The position numbers were made by a program, and so were the translations under genes. Below are positions 18,605-27,758 of a stretch of 64,000 nt of DNA, piece after piece. The notes below the pieces were generated by a model. The model was not told the DNA's origin. It ran no database searches and saw nothing but the letters and a program-made list of their open reading frames with translations. The stretch's first letter is position 1, and every line of letters starts with the position of its first letter. Source of the stretch: an uncultured Bryobacterales bacterium. Lineage in GTDB: Bacteria; Acidobacteriota; Terriglobia; Bryobacterales; UBA6623. The DNA is taken from contig CATOTH010000008.1 of NCBI GenBank assembly GCA_951813065.1, positions 248,001 to 312,000 of the forward strand. The letters are read 5' to 3'.

Positions 18605-19939
18605 ATGGAGTTGGTTTCATTTCCACGACGATTCGCCGGCCGGACAGTCTTGCTGGCGCTACTGCTCCCGACGCCGTTTCTGGCTCAGGATGCCTTTCCG
18701 CTTCGCGCGGTGGAATTCGAGGGAAACGACCGCTTTGCAGACGAGCACCTAATGCCCGTTACCGGCCTCGAACTCGGACGGCCGGTCACAAAGAAGGACT
18801 TCGAGATCGCCTTGCGTCGACTCAACGAGACCGGCGTCTTCGAGGGGCTGAGGTATCGTTTCGAACCGCAGGGAGACGGCTACAAGCTGACCATCGCGGT
18901 ACAAGAAGTGCCGGAGATCTTTCCGGTTCGCTTTGACGGTTTCGACGTGCCAGCCGAGAGTGTCGAGGAGGTCTTGCGAGAGCGGCTGCCGCTGTTTGTC
19001 GGACTGGTGCCTGCAGGTGGTCCTGCGGTTCGCGTCATGGTCAACGTCCTGCAACGTTGGTGGGCAGAGCGTGGAGGCGAAGAGGAAGTGGTCGCGGACC
19101 TCGTGCCGACCGCCGAGTCGGGATTCGAGATGCTGGTCGGTCCCGAACAGGAGACCAACAACATCGCGTTCGTCCGTTTCGACAACACCGGGGACGTTGA
19201 TGGCCTGGAGTTGCAACGGGTCTTCAGCCAGTCCGCCATCGGTGAACCGTACTCCGAGGCTAGGCTCAAGGAACTGCTGCGCTACAACGCTCGACCCTTC
19301 TACACGGAGCTGGGCTATATGAACGTGTCGTTTTGTCCCTGCGAGACCGTTCCAGACCGAGACTCCGAAGGTCTGATCGTCGATGTGCATGTGGAGCAGG
19401 GCGAAATCTACTTGTTTGGCGAGGTCGCCTGGCCGGATCCGCTTCCCATCGATCCCGAGACCTTACGGAAGGTGAATCAGATCGAGCCGGGCCAAGTCGC
19501 CAACATGAAATCCGCGTACGCCACGATGGCAGAAATCGCCGAGGGCATGCAGCGGCAAGGTTACATGAAGGCCAATGCCGTCTTCGACGAGCGAGTCGAT
19601 CATGATACCCGCCGCGTGCATCTCGACATCGCAATCGACCCGGGATTGCAGTATGTTTTCTCCCGGCTCATCGTCAAGGGCCTGGATATTCTCTCCGAGC
19701 CGACGATTCGGAAGCGGTGGGGCATGGAGCGGGACGCTCCGTTCGACGTCAGGTACCCGGCATACTTTCTCGACCGGGTCAAGGCCGACGCAATGTTCGA
19801 GAACCTGAAACGAACCTCTTGGAGCATCGAGACCGACGATGTCACCGGCCGAGTGGATGTGACACTGTTCTTTTCGGGCCTCGCGGCCGAGATCCCTCGC
19901 GACCCCCGGGACGATGATCTCGGGCCACCATTTGACTAG
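18605..19939 (+). CDS. POTRA-domain exported protein without an evident barrel
   Basis: 444 residues. A signal peptide ends near LAQDAF. The mature part consists of repeated POTRA-like units with the typical helix-strand pattern (residues about 30-110: VEFEGNDRFADEHLMPVTGL; again VRFDNTGDVDGLEL and IVDVHVEQGEIYLFGEVAW). In the last third LIVKGLDILSEPTIRKRWG is a clear POTRA signature. The protein stops after the last POTRA-like unit (LFFSG) and is far too short for the BamA/TamA barrel. It may be a periplasmic assembly factor that partners a barrel elsewhere. Confidence 0.8.
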   Translation: MELVSFPRRFAGRTVLLALLLPTPFLAQDAFPLRAVEFEGNDRFADEHLMPVTGLELGRPVTKKDFEIALRRLNETGVFEGLRYRFEPQGDGYKLTIAVQEVPEIFPVRFDGFDVPAESVEEVLRERLPLFVGLVPAGGPAVRVMVNVLQRWWAERGGEEEVVADLVPTAESGFEMLVGPEQETNNIAFVRFDNTGDVDGLELQRVFSQSAIGEPYSEARLKELLRYNARPFYTELGYMNVSFCPCETVPDRDSEGLIVDVHVEQGEIYLFGEVAWPDPLPIDPETLRKVNQIEPGQVANMKSAYATMAEIAEGMQRQGYMKANAVFDERVDHDTRRVHLDIAIDPGLQYVFSRLIVKGLDILSEPTIRKRWGMERDAPFDVRYPAYFLDRVKADAMFENLKRTSWSIETDDVTGRVDVTLFFSGLAAEIPRDPRDDDLGPPFD

Positions 19940-20889
19940 TTGCGCGCCTTGTACAGAGCGAGTCGGTAGATTACTGCGCGGGTGGGAATGAAGGGGTTGT
20001 AGAGGACAGTTGCCGCCTGCCCCGACCTGAGATCCGGATTGCGCTCCGTGCCCTTCAGGGTTTGACGCTCTCCATTGACGTTGTAGTTCACCCGGAACGA
20101 CCGAACGCCGCCCCGGCGGCGAACATCCGCGGTAAAGCCAGAGACCGGGGTGCCACCCATCACCAGCCGTCGGTGAAACCGGCGCTGCGCCTCAGCGAAG
20201 CCCGCCGCGGCGAGGAGCAGGCCACCGATGAAGAAGACGAAGCGTGTCGACACGGGCGACGTGATCGCGGGCAGGTAGTGGACTTCAGGGTTGGCCGGCA
20301 AATACGTGACCTGCATCGTCTCCCCGTCCTGCAGGGAATCGAAGACCCTGGGTGGCACGGTCCGGCTGATTCGAATCGGAATCCCTGCCTCCGTCGAGAA
20401 TCCATAGCCCACTCGGTAAAGCGTGTTTCCATTGTCAAGGATCCTCGCATCCCGGGAATGCACTGTTGCGGTGGACCCCTCCCCGTCCAATTCCAGCATG
20501 TTCTTCTCGGGCGGGGGAGGGAGCCGCCCAAAATGCTGGTGTGCGAGCGAAGCGAAGACAGCTAGTGTTACCGTCCAGGTGATGACAATCGACTTGCCTC
20601 GTCCGGTGAGCGCGACCCTGCGGGGAACGGGGCCACGCAGTTCCGGCTCAACACGGTCGGAGACACTGCGAGCCTGTTCATCCTCGGCCCGCTCAACTCG
20701 TCGTTGAGGATCGGGCTGGTATGCGTCCAGCCCCCTTCTCAATGCAAGCGAGCCCAGAGCGATCAGCCCAATGCCAGCCCATAGTGTCGCTCCTCCCGCG
20801 GGCAGCGACATCAGGATCGCGAAGCCACCGGAGATCGCCAACGAGGCGCCTGCGGCGAACCATACCTTGCTGGAAGGGCGAACCGACAT
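19936..20889 (-). CDS. DUF3592 membrane protein
   Basis: 317 residues. Two transmembrane segments lie near the start (ASLAISGGFAILMSLPAG and ATLWAGIGLIALGSLAL), with others around residues 102-120 (IVITWTVTLAVFASLAHQ) and 222-240 (FVFFIGGLLLAAAGFAEA). Between them is the DUF3592-type beta domain with the typical VTYLPANPEVHYL phrase, and a second such unit with VLYNPFIPTRAVIYR ends the protein. The function of DUF3592 is unknown. Its stop overlaps the end of the convergent POTRA gene by four bases. Confidence 0.8.
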   Translation of the reverse strand: MSVRPSSKVWFAAGASLAISGGFAILMSLPAGGATLWAGIGLIALGSLALRRGLDAYQPDPQRRVERAEDEQARSVSDRVEPELRGPVPRRVALTGRGKSIVITWTVTLAVFASLAHQHFGRLPPPPEKNMLELDGEGSTATVHSRDARILDNGNTLYRVGYGFSTEAGIPIRISRTVPPRVFDSLQDGETMQVTYLPANPEVHYLPAITSPVSTRFVFFIGGLLLAAAGFAEAQRRFHRRLVMGGTPVSGFTADVRRRGGVRSFRVNYNVNGERQTLKGTERNPDLRSGQAATVLYNPFIPTRAVIYRLALYKARN

Positions 20890-21008
20890 TCTAGGGATTC
20901 AGTGTAGCTATGGGCTGGCGCAGATTCACAGACGGTGTGGATTCCCCGGCCAACCCCGTTTGAGCAAAGCAGACCATCGAAACCCTTCTATGTTGGAATG
21001 GTGGGGCT

Positions 21009-21692
21009 ATGAAGAACTCGGTGCTAAGGCGGCGCACTGTCTGGATCGCAATCGTACTGGCACTGTGTTCCTGGTCTTGGCCAGACGCGAGCCATGCCCA
21101 GGGTGGTCCGGATCGATGGGAAGGGGCGATTCGCGCATTCGAGGAGAGCGACAGGGCGAACCCGCCCCCCGAGGGGGGGATCGTTTTCCTGGGAAGCTCG
21201 AGTTTCCGACGCTGGGACCTGGACGAGTCATTCCCTGGCAGGGGCCTGATCAATCGAGGCTTCGGTGGGTCGCAGATGGCCGATGCGTTGCGGTATCTCG
21301 ACAGAATCGTGTTGCCCCTCAAGCCACGAATCCTCCTGCTGTACGAAGGCGACAACGACCTCGCGAGCGGGAAGAGCCCCGAAACGGTCGCAAGCGAGTT
21401 TCACGAAATGGTTGCTCGGGTTCACGCCGCGCTCCCGGCCACGAAGATCGTGTTTGTAGGCATCAAGCCCAGCATCCGACGCTGGAACCTGATCGGGTCG
21501 ATTCGTGAGGCGAACGCAAGGGTTCGGACGGTTACCGAATCGAGCGAATTGCTAGTGTACATCGATGTTGATGCACCGCTGCTCGGGGACGACGGAGAAC
21601 CCCGGCCCGATCTATTCGTCGAAGATGGGTTGCATCTCAGCGCAGCGGGTTATGCGATCTGGACCGAACTCGTAGCCCCACATCTGGAGTGA
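21009..21692 (+). CDS. SGNH/GDSL-family hydrolase
   Basis: 227 residues with a signal peptide (about residues 10-30, ending SHAQG). Block I is FLGSSSFRRWD, with the nucleophile Ser in GSSS; block II is LINRGFGGSQMADAL; block III is YEGDNDLASG; block V is EDGLHLSAAGYAIW, with the Asp-His pair. All four are intact, so it should be an active exported esterase or deacetylase, perhaps on polysaccharide or peptidoglycan acetyl groups. Its TGA overlaps the priA start (TGATG). Confidence 0.92.
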   Translation: MKNSVLRRRTVWIAIVLALCSWSWPDASHAQGGPDRWEGAIRAFEESDRANPPPEGGIVFLGSSSFRRWDLDESFPGRGLINRGFGGSQMADALRYLDRIVLPLKPRILLLYEGDNDLASGKSPETVASEFHEMVARVHAALPATKIVFVGIKPSIRRWNLIGSIREANARVRTVTESSELLVYIDVDAPLLGDDGEPRPDLFVEDGLHLSAAGYAIWTELVAPHLE

Positions 21693-24112
21693 TGGAGCCG
21701 CGCATCCCGGAAGAATACTGCGAAGCTGCGCTTCCCGTTCCCCTCGCCAAGACGTTCACGTACGCTGTGCCCAGTGGGTTGAGCGGTCGCGTTCAGGCGG
21801 GGTGCCGCGTACAGGCGGAGTTCGGGAATCGCTCGCTCACCGGAATCGTTCTGAGCGTTCACCGTGACAAACCGAGATTCTCGGTTCGCCCCGTCAAGAA
21901 ACTGCTGGACGATACCCCGGCTCTCACCGCCGAATTGATCCAACTCGGATCGTGGGTCGCCGAGTACTATTGCACGCCGATCGGGGAGGTGCTGCGTTCG
22001 ATGCTCCCATTGCGCGGGGAAACGAGGTCGAAACGCATTGTCACGCTCACCCCGGCGGGTCTCAGCGTCGCGGAGGCGTCGCTGGTCCCTGTCGATGTCG
22101 AGGCCCTGGTGCTTGAATCCCTGCGGCGGAAGCCGCTGACTCTCGCGTACTTAGTGCGGAAACATCCAGGGGCGGCGAAAGCGGTCGAACGCTTGCGGGA
22201 GCGTGCCTTGGTTTGTGTCGAAGATGTGGTCGAAGCGCGCGACCCGACCCTGGCCAGAGGCGCGGCGCTCACGGTGCAGATTGCTTCCGGCAGCGTTCTG
22301 ACTGAAAAAGTCTCCAGCACAGAGCAATGGCTACTGGAATTCTTGCGGCGAGATCCAGACAGCCACGATCTTCGGGCCCTGGCCGTGCGCAGAGGCGATG
22401 TGGTCCGCGCTGCCCGGAGGCTTGCAAGGCTCGGCTCGGTGAGGATCGAAGTCACGCGAGCCAAGCGGGAGCCAGCCGAAACTGTCGACCGACTCAAGCT
22501 GAGCCAATCCCAGCGGCGGGCCCTGGATGCGATCGTGGCCGTCCTCCGGCAAGCGCGCTATCAGACATTCCTGCTCCACGGTGTCACAGGCTCCGGCAAG
22601 ACCGAAGTGTACTTGCGAGCGACAGCCGAAGCTCTGGCCCTGGGGCGCAGCACTTTGCTGCTGGTGCCCGAAATTGCACTGACCCCCGCGCTGGCGGCGC
22701 AGTTCTTTGAGCGGTTCGGAGACCGGGTCGCTGTCTTGCACAGCGCGCTCAACGACACGCAACGGTCCGAACAGTGGCGGCGGATCCGTCTTGGCCGCGC
22801 GCGGGTCGTTCTGGGCACTCGCAGTGCCGTGTTCGCACCGGTCGAAGACCTGGGTCTCGTGATCGTTGACGAAGAGCACGATGCTAGCTACAAGCAAGCG
22901 GAAGCCCCGCGATACAACGCCCGCGATGTGGCCATCGTGAGGGGCCGGTCGGCCTGTGCGGCAGTGGTCGTCGGTTCGGCTACGCCGGGCCTCGAGACCC
23001 GCTTCAACGCCGAGGCGGGCAAATACGTGCTGCTGGAAATGCGCACACGCGTCATGGAGCGGCCGCTTCCAGCCGTCCGGACTGTCGACATGCGCCGAGA
23101 GTTTGCCGAGACCGGCGAGGCTCCGCTGTTCTCAAGGGAGCTTGTGACGTCCGTAAGGGACTGCCTCAGCCGTGGCGAGCAGGGGATGATTCTTCTGAAC
23201 CGCCGGGGGTATTCGACCCATGTGCTTTGCCGGTCCTGCGGCGAGAGGGTTGAGTGCCCGAACTGCTCGGTGACCCTGACGTATCACCGAGGAGACAGGC
23301 GCCTGCTTTGCCACTACTGCGACCATGCCGAGCCTGTGCCGACTCGTTGCGCCGGTTGCAGCGGGGACTACTTGCACTTTCATGGCAGTGGATCTGAGAA
23401 GGTTGAAGAGGAGTTGACCAGGCATTTTCCGGAAGCGATGATCGCCCGGTTGGACCGCGACACTGTCAAGGCACGCGACTCGTACGAAACGATTCTGAAT
23501 TCGTTTCGGGAAGGTGCGTGCAATCTACTTGTCGGCACCCAGATGATCGCAAAGGGGCATGACATCCCGAATGTCACCCTAGTGTGCGTCGTTGATGCCG
23601 ACATTGGCTTGGGACGCCCCGATTTCCGGGCAGCGGAAAGGACGTTTCAATTACTGACCCAGGTCGCGGGCAGGGCGGGGCGGGGCGAAAAGCCCGGTGA
23701 AGTACTGATCCAGACGATGAATCCCGAGCACTACGCGATAGCACTCGCTGGCAGCCAGGACTACGAAGCGTTCTACAATCGAGAAACAGGATTTCGCAAG
23801 GCGTTTTGGTACCCGCCATTCACGGCGATGGCCTCCATTCTCGTTCGCAGCCGCGATCTTTCGGCGGCTGTGACGATGGGCACCAGCCTCGGCAAGCACC
23901 TCAGACCCGTTCCCGATGACTTGCGACTGATCGGACCGGCTTCCGCGCCCATGGCGAAGTTGCGCACCGAGCACCGGTTTCAGTTCCTGATAAAGTCCCC
24001 GAATCGAAGAGCGGTGGCTGAAGTGCTGGGAAGGGCGCGCCGCCATGCAGCCGAGCAGAAATGGCCTGCCACTGCCTTGATCATTGACGTCGATCCCGTC
24101 GACTTCCTCTAG
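21692..24112 (+). CDS. priA: Primosomal protein N' (replication restart helicase)
   Basis: 806 residues from the ATG at 21692; a GTG three bases upstream is possible. The N-terminal DNA 3'-end-binding domain is residues about 1-110. The SF2 helicase core has Walker A GVTGSGKTEVYLR and the DEEH box VDEEHDASYKQ. The zinc-binding region (CRSCGERVECPNC, CHYCDH, CAGCSG) is inserted in the helicase, and motif V/VI residues (QVAGRAGRG) follow. It reloads the replisome at collapsed forks. It is the last gene before the IS1595 insertion and ends about 100 bp upstream of it. Confidence 0.97.
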   Translation: MEPRIPEEYCEAALPVPLAKTFTYAVPSGLSGRVQAGCRVQAEFGNRSLTGIVLSVHRDKPRFSVRPVKKLLDDTPALTAELIQLGSWVAEYYCTPIGEVLRSMLPLRGETRSKRIVTLTPAGLSVAEASLVPVDVEALVLESLRRKPLTLAYLVRKHPGAAKAVERLRERALVCVEDVVEARDPTLARGAALTVQIASGSVLTEKVSSTEQWLLEFLRRDPDSHDLRALAVRRGDVVRAARRLARLGSVRIEVTRAKREPAETVDRLKLSQSQRRALDAIVAVLRQARYQTFLLHGVTGSGKTEVYLRATAEALALGRSTLLLVPEIALTPALAAQFFERFGDRVAVLHSALNDTQRSEQWRRIRLGRARVVLGTRSAVFAPVEDLGLVIVDEEHDASYKQAEAPRYNARDVAIVRGRSACAAVVVGSATPGLETRFNAEAGKYVLLEMRTRVMERPLPAVRTVDMRREFAETGEAPLFSRELVTSVRDCLSRGEQGMILLNRRGYSTHVLCRSCGERVECPNCSVTLTYHRGDRRLLCHYCDHAEPVPTRCAGCSGDYLHFHGSGSEKVEEELTRHFPEAMIARLDRDTVKARDSYETILNSFREGACNLLVGTQMIAKGHDIPNVTLVCVVDADIGLGRPDFRAAERTFQLLTQVAGRAGRGEKPGEVLIQTMNPEHYAIALAGSQDYEAFYNRETGFRKAFWYPPFTAMASILVRSRDLSAAVTMGTSLGKHLRPVPDDLRLIGPASAPMAKLRTEHRFQFLIKSPNRRAVAEVLGRARRHAAEQKWPATALIIDVDPVDFL

Positions 24113-24211
24113 CCACTGGTTATCTCTTGTGGCGGAATGCTGCGCTCCCATGAATGACTCGCTCGGTTTCCGTCCCCGACCGAGGCGTCGTGTCCGCTCG
24201 TCGATGTTCGA

Positions 24212-24219
24212 GATCTATT
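24212..24219 (+). repeat. Target-site duplication of the IS1595 element, left copy
   Basis: GATCTATT directly abuts the left inverted repeat and is repeated exactly at 26734-26741. Eight bases is the duplication size known for the IS1595 family. Confidence 0.9.
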
Positions 24220-24257
24220 CGTAATTATGCACTTTACACAAGATAGCGAGGGTGATA
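24220..24257 (+). repeat. IS1595-element left terminal inverted repeat
   Basis: 38 bp, beginning CGTAATTATGCACTTTACAC. It matches the right repeat at 36 of 38 positions. Confidence 0.92.
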
Positions 24258-24267
24258 CCGTGGCTGG

Positions 24268-24633
24268 ATGCCTATACAGACCGGGAAGATTCTTCGATGT
24301 ATTGCGGCTGCCGTTGGAGCGATAGGCATGGGATTCCTGATTGAGCCCTGGTTTGCCCTAGGTCATTGGACTTGGGGCGTAGTATCGGCCATTGGGTGGA
24401 TTATCTTTGCGCTGACTTTCACGCGCAAGAGGCATTGGTCTTGGGCTGCACACATTGGCTTCAATCTGTGGATTAGCGTCCGCTACTCATTCGATGCAGA
24501 AAAGCGGGACCGGATGAAGTACTCCAGGGCATTCCGCAAACGGGTCGAGCAGAACCGGAGGGCGAGACTTCCGCGCCCCCCGGGTGAACCACCTCATTTC
24601 CCAGCCAGACCGCAAAAGCGAAAGAGGCGTTGA
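24268..24633 (+). CDS. IS1595 passenger: small membrane protein
   Basis: 121 residues, starting 10 bases inside the left inverted repeat. Two or three hydrophobic segments are visible: about 12-30 (AAAVGAIGMGFLIEPWFAL), 36-50 (WGVVSAIGWIIFALTF) and a Trp-rich one near 58-72 (WSWAAHIGFNLWISVRY). A strongly basic tail follows (about 85-121, ending RPQKRKRR). I recognise no family. Its stop is five bases from the convergent neighbour's stop. Confidence 0.55.
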   Translation: MPIQTGKILRCIAAAVGAIGMGFLIEPWFALGHWTWGVVSAIGWIIFALTFTRKRHWSWAAHIGFNLWISVRYSFDAEKRDRMKYSRAFRKRVEQNRRARLPRPPGEPPHFPARPQKRKRR

Positions 24634-24638
24634 AGTGG

Positions 24639-25037
24639 TTAATGCCCTAGAGTGCTTCCGTCGAAGAACATCGGACTGGGCTGGTAATTCAGCGTTGCAT
24701 CGCCAGAGACAATGGGGAGAGGGTATAGGCAGCCGTTTTCTGCATCATCTCCGCAGTTGTCATAGACGCGGTAGGTCTTGCCGGTGTCAGTATTGTACAG
24801 CCAGGTTGATCCCCTCACTGGCCATCCTGTCAGCCCAGTCGACCCCGTCAGAATATCGGAACCGCCGCTACCGCCGGATCCACCAGTTCCAGCAACGTTC
24901 CCCCCGAACATTTGCCAAGGGCCGTCACTCGACTCACTCTCAGTTTGGCTCTGTGCGTTCACTGAGATTCCACCAGCGGCAATCCACCCTATGCAGATAA
25001 GTACAGCTGCCACAGCAATAAGCTTTGATGATTTCAT
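24639..25037 (-). CDS. IS1595 passenger: secreted protein
   Basis: 132 residues. A clear signal peptide (MKSSKLIAVAAVLICIGWIA, cleavage near VNAQ-SQ) is followed by a Ser/Gly-rich linker (GGNVAGTGGSGGSGGS) and a C-terminal domain with paired cysteines (NCGDDAENGC). Function unknown. Exported cargo inside an insertion sequence is unusual. Confidence 0.6.
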   Translation of the reverse strand: MKSSKLIAVAAVLICIGWIAAGGISVNAQSQTESESSDGPWQMFGGNVAGTGGSGGSGGSDILTGSTGLTGWPVRGSTWLYNTDTGKTYRVYDNCGDDAENGCLYPLPIVSGDATLNYQPSPMFFDGSTLGH

Positions 25038-25270
25038 GTTGTCTTCCTACCCTTCAATTGACTCTGTAAGGACCGTCGAGGGTGCCGGGCCTTACAACCG
25101 TCATTCAGAGATGAGAGACGTCCTGAGTATTCGCCGCAGAATCAGGGAGCTACCCCGATTCCAGATACACGGCTCTTGTATTCTTCAGGGGACCCGACTC
25201 GCGGGATCCCTGAACAACGGTTGCGGAGGACACCCTATCAATTGCTACAGTGCAACGTCAAGTATCCTGA

Positions 25271-25579
25271 CTACTCAATTGGAAAGCAGACCCCCATGCC
25301 AGTCAGAGCCTTTCGGTCAGCAGCGATTTCGTTCCGCAGGTCCCATATCTTGCACACAAGGTCAAATACTTCGTCATGCGGGGAGTGCTCTGGAACCAGA
25401 TTCGGATTATGCCTCGGAGGGGCTTGAAACTCAGGAATGTTCCTCAACAGCGTGGCTACCGCCTCCAGATTCTCAGCGATTCGAGCTGCCTTGGTTTCCA
25501 TGCAGCAGAGAGTTTTCTTTTTCTCTTGATATTGAATCAACGTCCCCCCGACTAGTGATTCCTGTTCTTGATGGGACAC
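25271..25579 (-). CDS. IS1595 passenger: small helical protein
   Basis: 102 residues with amphipathic helices (AARIAENLEAVATLLRNIP and later VFDLVCKIWDLRNEIAADRK). It ends about 230 bp from the secreted-protein gene and lies 26 bp beyond the transposase stop, so it may be transcribed with the transposase. I recognise no family. Confidence 0.45.
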   Translation of the reverse strand: MSHQEQESLVGGTLIQYQEKKKTLCCMETKAARIAENLEAVATLLRNIPEFQAPPRHNPNLVPEHSPHDEVFDLVCKIWDLRNEIAADRKALTGMGVCFPIE

Positions 25580-25605
25580 GACTGCTACTTCCGATTATAG
25601 CCCGG

Positions 25606-26526
25606 TCAAGCGGACTTGCCGCCAACCAGTTCGCGATACTTCACTGGCTTGGTGTTCAGGATGCGCTTGAGCGTGTCGCGGAACATGTACGGGTTGTTGC
25701 GGTTATTGAAGCGCCACTCCATTTCCTCGATGTAGCGGTCCAGGTGCCGGACGCTGATATGGTGGAACGCGCCGACGATCGATCGCTTGAAGAGCGACCA
25801 CACGCCCTCGATGCCGTTGGTGTGGACATCCCCGACGACCCATTCTTCTTTGGAGTGGTTCACTGTTTCGTGGCGCGTGTCGTCGTCCGCGATTCCAAGG
25901 TATCCCTTCAACTCATCCGTGTAGATCGCCTCGGCCTCGTCCTTGACGTTTCTGTTGATGAACGAGTGGAGCGTCTTCTTGGTCGTGTCGGGGATCCGCT
26001 CGAGACGGACCTTGCCGCCGCGCTGGAGGGCGCCCGCCACCAGGGTCTTGTTCTTGCGGTATCCGCGGCCCACGTTCTTGCGCTTTCCGCCCATCAGGGT
26101 TTCGTCAACCTCGATGACACCGACAAGGGTAGGACCCTCGAAGGGGTCATTGCCCATCGCTTCGCGGATACGGTGGCACAGGTACCAGGCCGTGCGATAG
26201 GAGCCGAGGCCGAGAGTGCGCATCATCTGGTTCGCGGAGATTGCCTTCTTGGACTCCAGCATCAGGTAAATGGCGATGAGCCACTTGCGCAGCGGCAAGT
26301 GCGAATCGTGCATGATGGTGCCAGAGGTAACGCTGAACTGGTAGCGGCAAGCAAAGCAGTCGAACTGCGGCCTGGAACGCAGTTCCGCAACGCGATCGCA
26401 TCCGCACTCGGGGCAGACCACTTTGCCCTTTGGCCAGCGCAGGGATTCGAGGTAGTCACGGCATTTGTCCTCGGATCCGAACTTGTCCATCAGATGAATG
26501 AGGTTGAGAGAATTGGTGTCAGTCAT
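25606..26526 (-). CDS. IS1595-family transposase
   Basis: 306 residues from the ATG at 26526; the frame continues to 26634 but lacks a better start. The N-terminal zinc ribbon is CPECGCDRVAEL followed by CFACRYQFSVTSGTIMHD. The ISXO2-like DDE catalytic core follows: VIEVDETLMGGKRKNVG (first Asp), IYTDELKGY (second Asp) and NGIEGVWSLFKRSIVGAFHHIS (the final N/E region). All motifs are intact, so the element should be active. It moves the element by cut-and-paste. Confidence 0.95.
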   Translation of the reverse strand: MTDTNSLNLIHLMDKFGSEDKCRDYLESLRWPKGKVVCPECGCDRVAELRSRPQFDCFACRYQFSVTSGTIMHDSHLPLRKWLIAIYLMLESKKAISANQMMRTLGLGSYRTAWYLCHRIREAMGNDPFEGPTLVGVIEVDETLMGGKRKNVGRGYRKNKTLVAGALQRGGKVRLERIPDTTKKTLHSFINRNVKDEAEAIYTDELKGYLGIADDDTRHETVNHSKEEWVVGDVHTNGIEGVWSLFKRSIVGAFHHISVRHLDRYIEEMEWRFNNRNNPYMFRDTLKRILNTKPVKYRELVGGKSA

Positions 26527-26695
26527 GAAGAACTCCAAGCGGAAACGCACCTTGCCGCGCAACATAGCCGAGAAGACCGACTCCGAGGCTATGGAGCGGA
26601 TTTTCGGGAAGCGCGTAAAGCGAGAACTGGACAAGGTCGCTCACGCCCAGAAAGGCGTTGCAAGGAAAGGTGTTTCCGGCCATCTAAGGCCATGA

Positions 26696-26733
26696 TATCA
26701 CCCTCGATATCTTGTGTAAAGTGCATAATTAAG
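26696..26733 (-). repeat. IS1595-element right terminal inverted repeat
   Basis: Its reverse complement begins CTTAATTATGCACTTTACAC and pairs with the left end, with two mismatches over 38 positions. Confidence 0.92.
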
Positions 26734-26741
26734 GATCTATT
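26734..26741 (+). repeat. Target-site duplication of the IS1595 element, right copy
   Basis: GATCTATT, an exact copy of 24212-24219. It lies seven bases from the mltG stop. Confidence 0.9.
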
Positions 26742-26747
26742 GCATGG

Positions 26748-27758
26748 TCAGCGGGCACTCGAGCGGTTGGCCTGTTCATAGAGCCGCAAGTCGCGCACGG
26801 CCCTGTTATGGTCCCGAAGCGTCGCCGAGAATGTGTGACCCGTTCGTGGTCCCGGAGCGGCGACGAAGAACAGGTAGTCGCTCCTGGAAGGACAAAAGGC
26901 GGCTTTGAGCGACTCCAGTCCTGGATTTGCGATGGGGCCCGGAGGAAGGCCTTCGTGGACATACGTGTTGTAGATGTGCGGATCGGTGAGATCGGATAGA
27001 TAGATCCGGCCGCGGAACCTGCCCTCCAGGAGCAATCCGTAGATGATTGTCGGATCGCATTGCATCAGCATTCCACGCTGCATGCGGTTGTGAAAGACGG
27101 AGGACACCAGGGCCCGCTCCCCCTTGTCCCCGGTTTCCTTTTCGATCATGGAGGCCAGGATTAGGCCGTCCCAGTCATCAATGGCGATGGAACGCTGGGA
27201 ACGAGCCCTATCCAGCGCACGCCGAAACGAAGCGACCATGGCACCGATGAGATCTTGCACCGTGGAAGTCTTCGCCAATTGGTAGGTGTCAGGGAACAGG
27301 CAGCCTTCGAGGGTCTCCGCTTGGGGCAAAATGTCCTTCACCATCGTCGGATCTGCCGTGAGAGCGAGAAACTCCTCCCGAGTCGCCAGCCCGGTGGATG
27401 CGACTACCTCGGCTGTGTCGAAGCGGTTCAGTCCCTCGCGAATCGTCAAGGGATACAGGCGAACAGACCCAGACTCCAGAATGTCGATCACTTCCGAGGC
27501 CTTCAGCGGCCGCTCGAAGAGATACTCCCCCGCCTGTAGCGTTGCGTCACGGTTCCAGGCGCGTTCCCACAGGAAAGCCCACTTGGACGGAATGACGCCT
27601 CGAGATCGCAGAGCCTCGGCAATCTCTTGGGATGTCGCGCCCCGTGGGACGTCAATAACCACCGGTTCGGAGAACGGCTCGTGTGCGTGTTCTCCCTTGC
27701 AACCCGCCCAGAGGGTAATCGCGAGAACCGCACAGGCGCTACGCCTTACTTGCTGCAA
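26748..27758 (-). CDS. mltG: Endolytic peptidoglycan transglycosylase MltG
   Basis: 336 residues from a TTG start. A signal or lipoprotein-type leader (CAVLAITLWAGCKGE) is followed by a LysM-like region (about 30-95: VPRGATSQEIAEALRSRGVI) and the YceG catalytic domain. The catalytic Glu is in LASMIEKETGDKG, and the substrate-binding QCDPTIIYGL and NTYVHEGLPPGPIANPG motifs are present. It cuts nascent glycan strands to end their growth. It overlaps ruvX by 20 bp, so the two are translationally coupled. Confidence 0.95.
   Translation of the reverse strand: MQQVRRSACAVLAITLWAGCKGEHAHEPFSEPVVIDVPRGATSQEIAEALRSRGVIPSKWAFLWERAWNRDATLQAGEYLFERPLKASEVIDILESGSVRLYPLTIREGLNRFDTAEVVASTGLATREEFLALTADPTMVKDILPQAETLEGCLFPDTYQLAKTSTVQDLIGAMVASFRRALDRARSQRSIAIDDWDGLILASMIEKETGDKGERALVSSVFHNRMQRGMLMQCDPTIIYGLLLEGRFRGRIYLSDLTDPHIYNTYVHEGLPPGPIANPGLESLKAAFCPSRSDYLFFVAAPGPRTGHTFSATLRDHNRAVRDLRLYEQANRSSAR

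Larger units (their letters stand above)
24220..26733. mobile_element. IS1595-family insertion sequence with three passenger genes (2,514 bp)
   Basis: It is bounded by 38-bp inverted repeats (36/38 matches) and an exact 8-bp target duplication. It holds an intact transposase (25606-26526, minus) and three small ORFs: 24268-24633 (plus), 24639-25037 (minus) and 25271-25579 (minus). IS1595 elements with passenger genes are known, but these three are not passengers I recognise. The insertion lies in the gap between priA and mltG and breaks no gene. Perfect duplication and intact transposase suggest a recent arrival. Confidence 0.92.

Noticed and set aside
24778-26781. 667-codon plus-strand frame across the IS1595 element
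   Set aside because: It runs antisense to the transposase and crosses the IS end; the residues look random.
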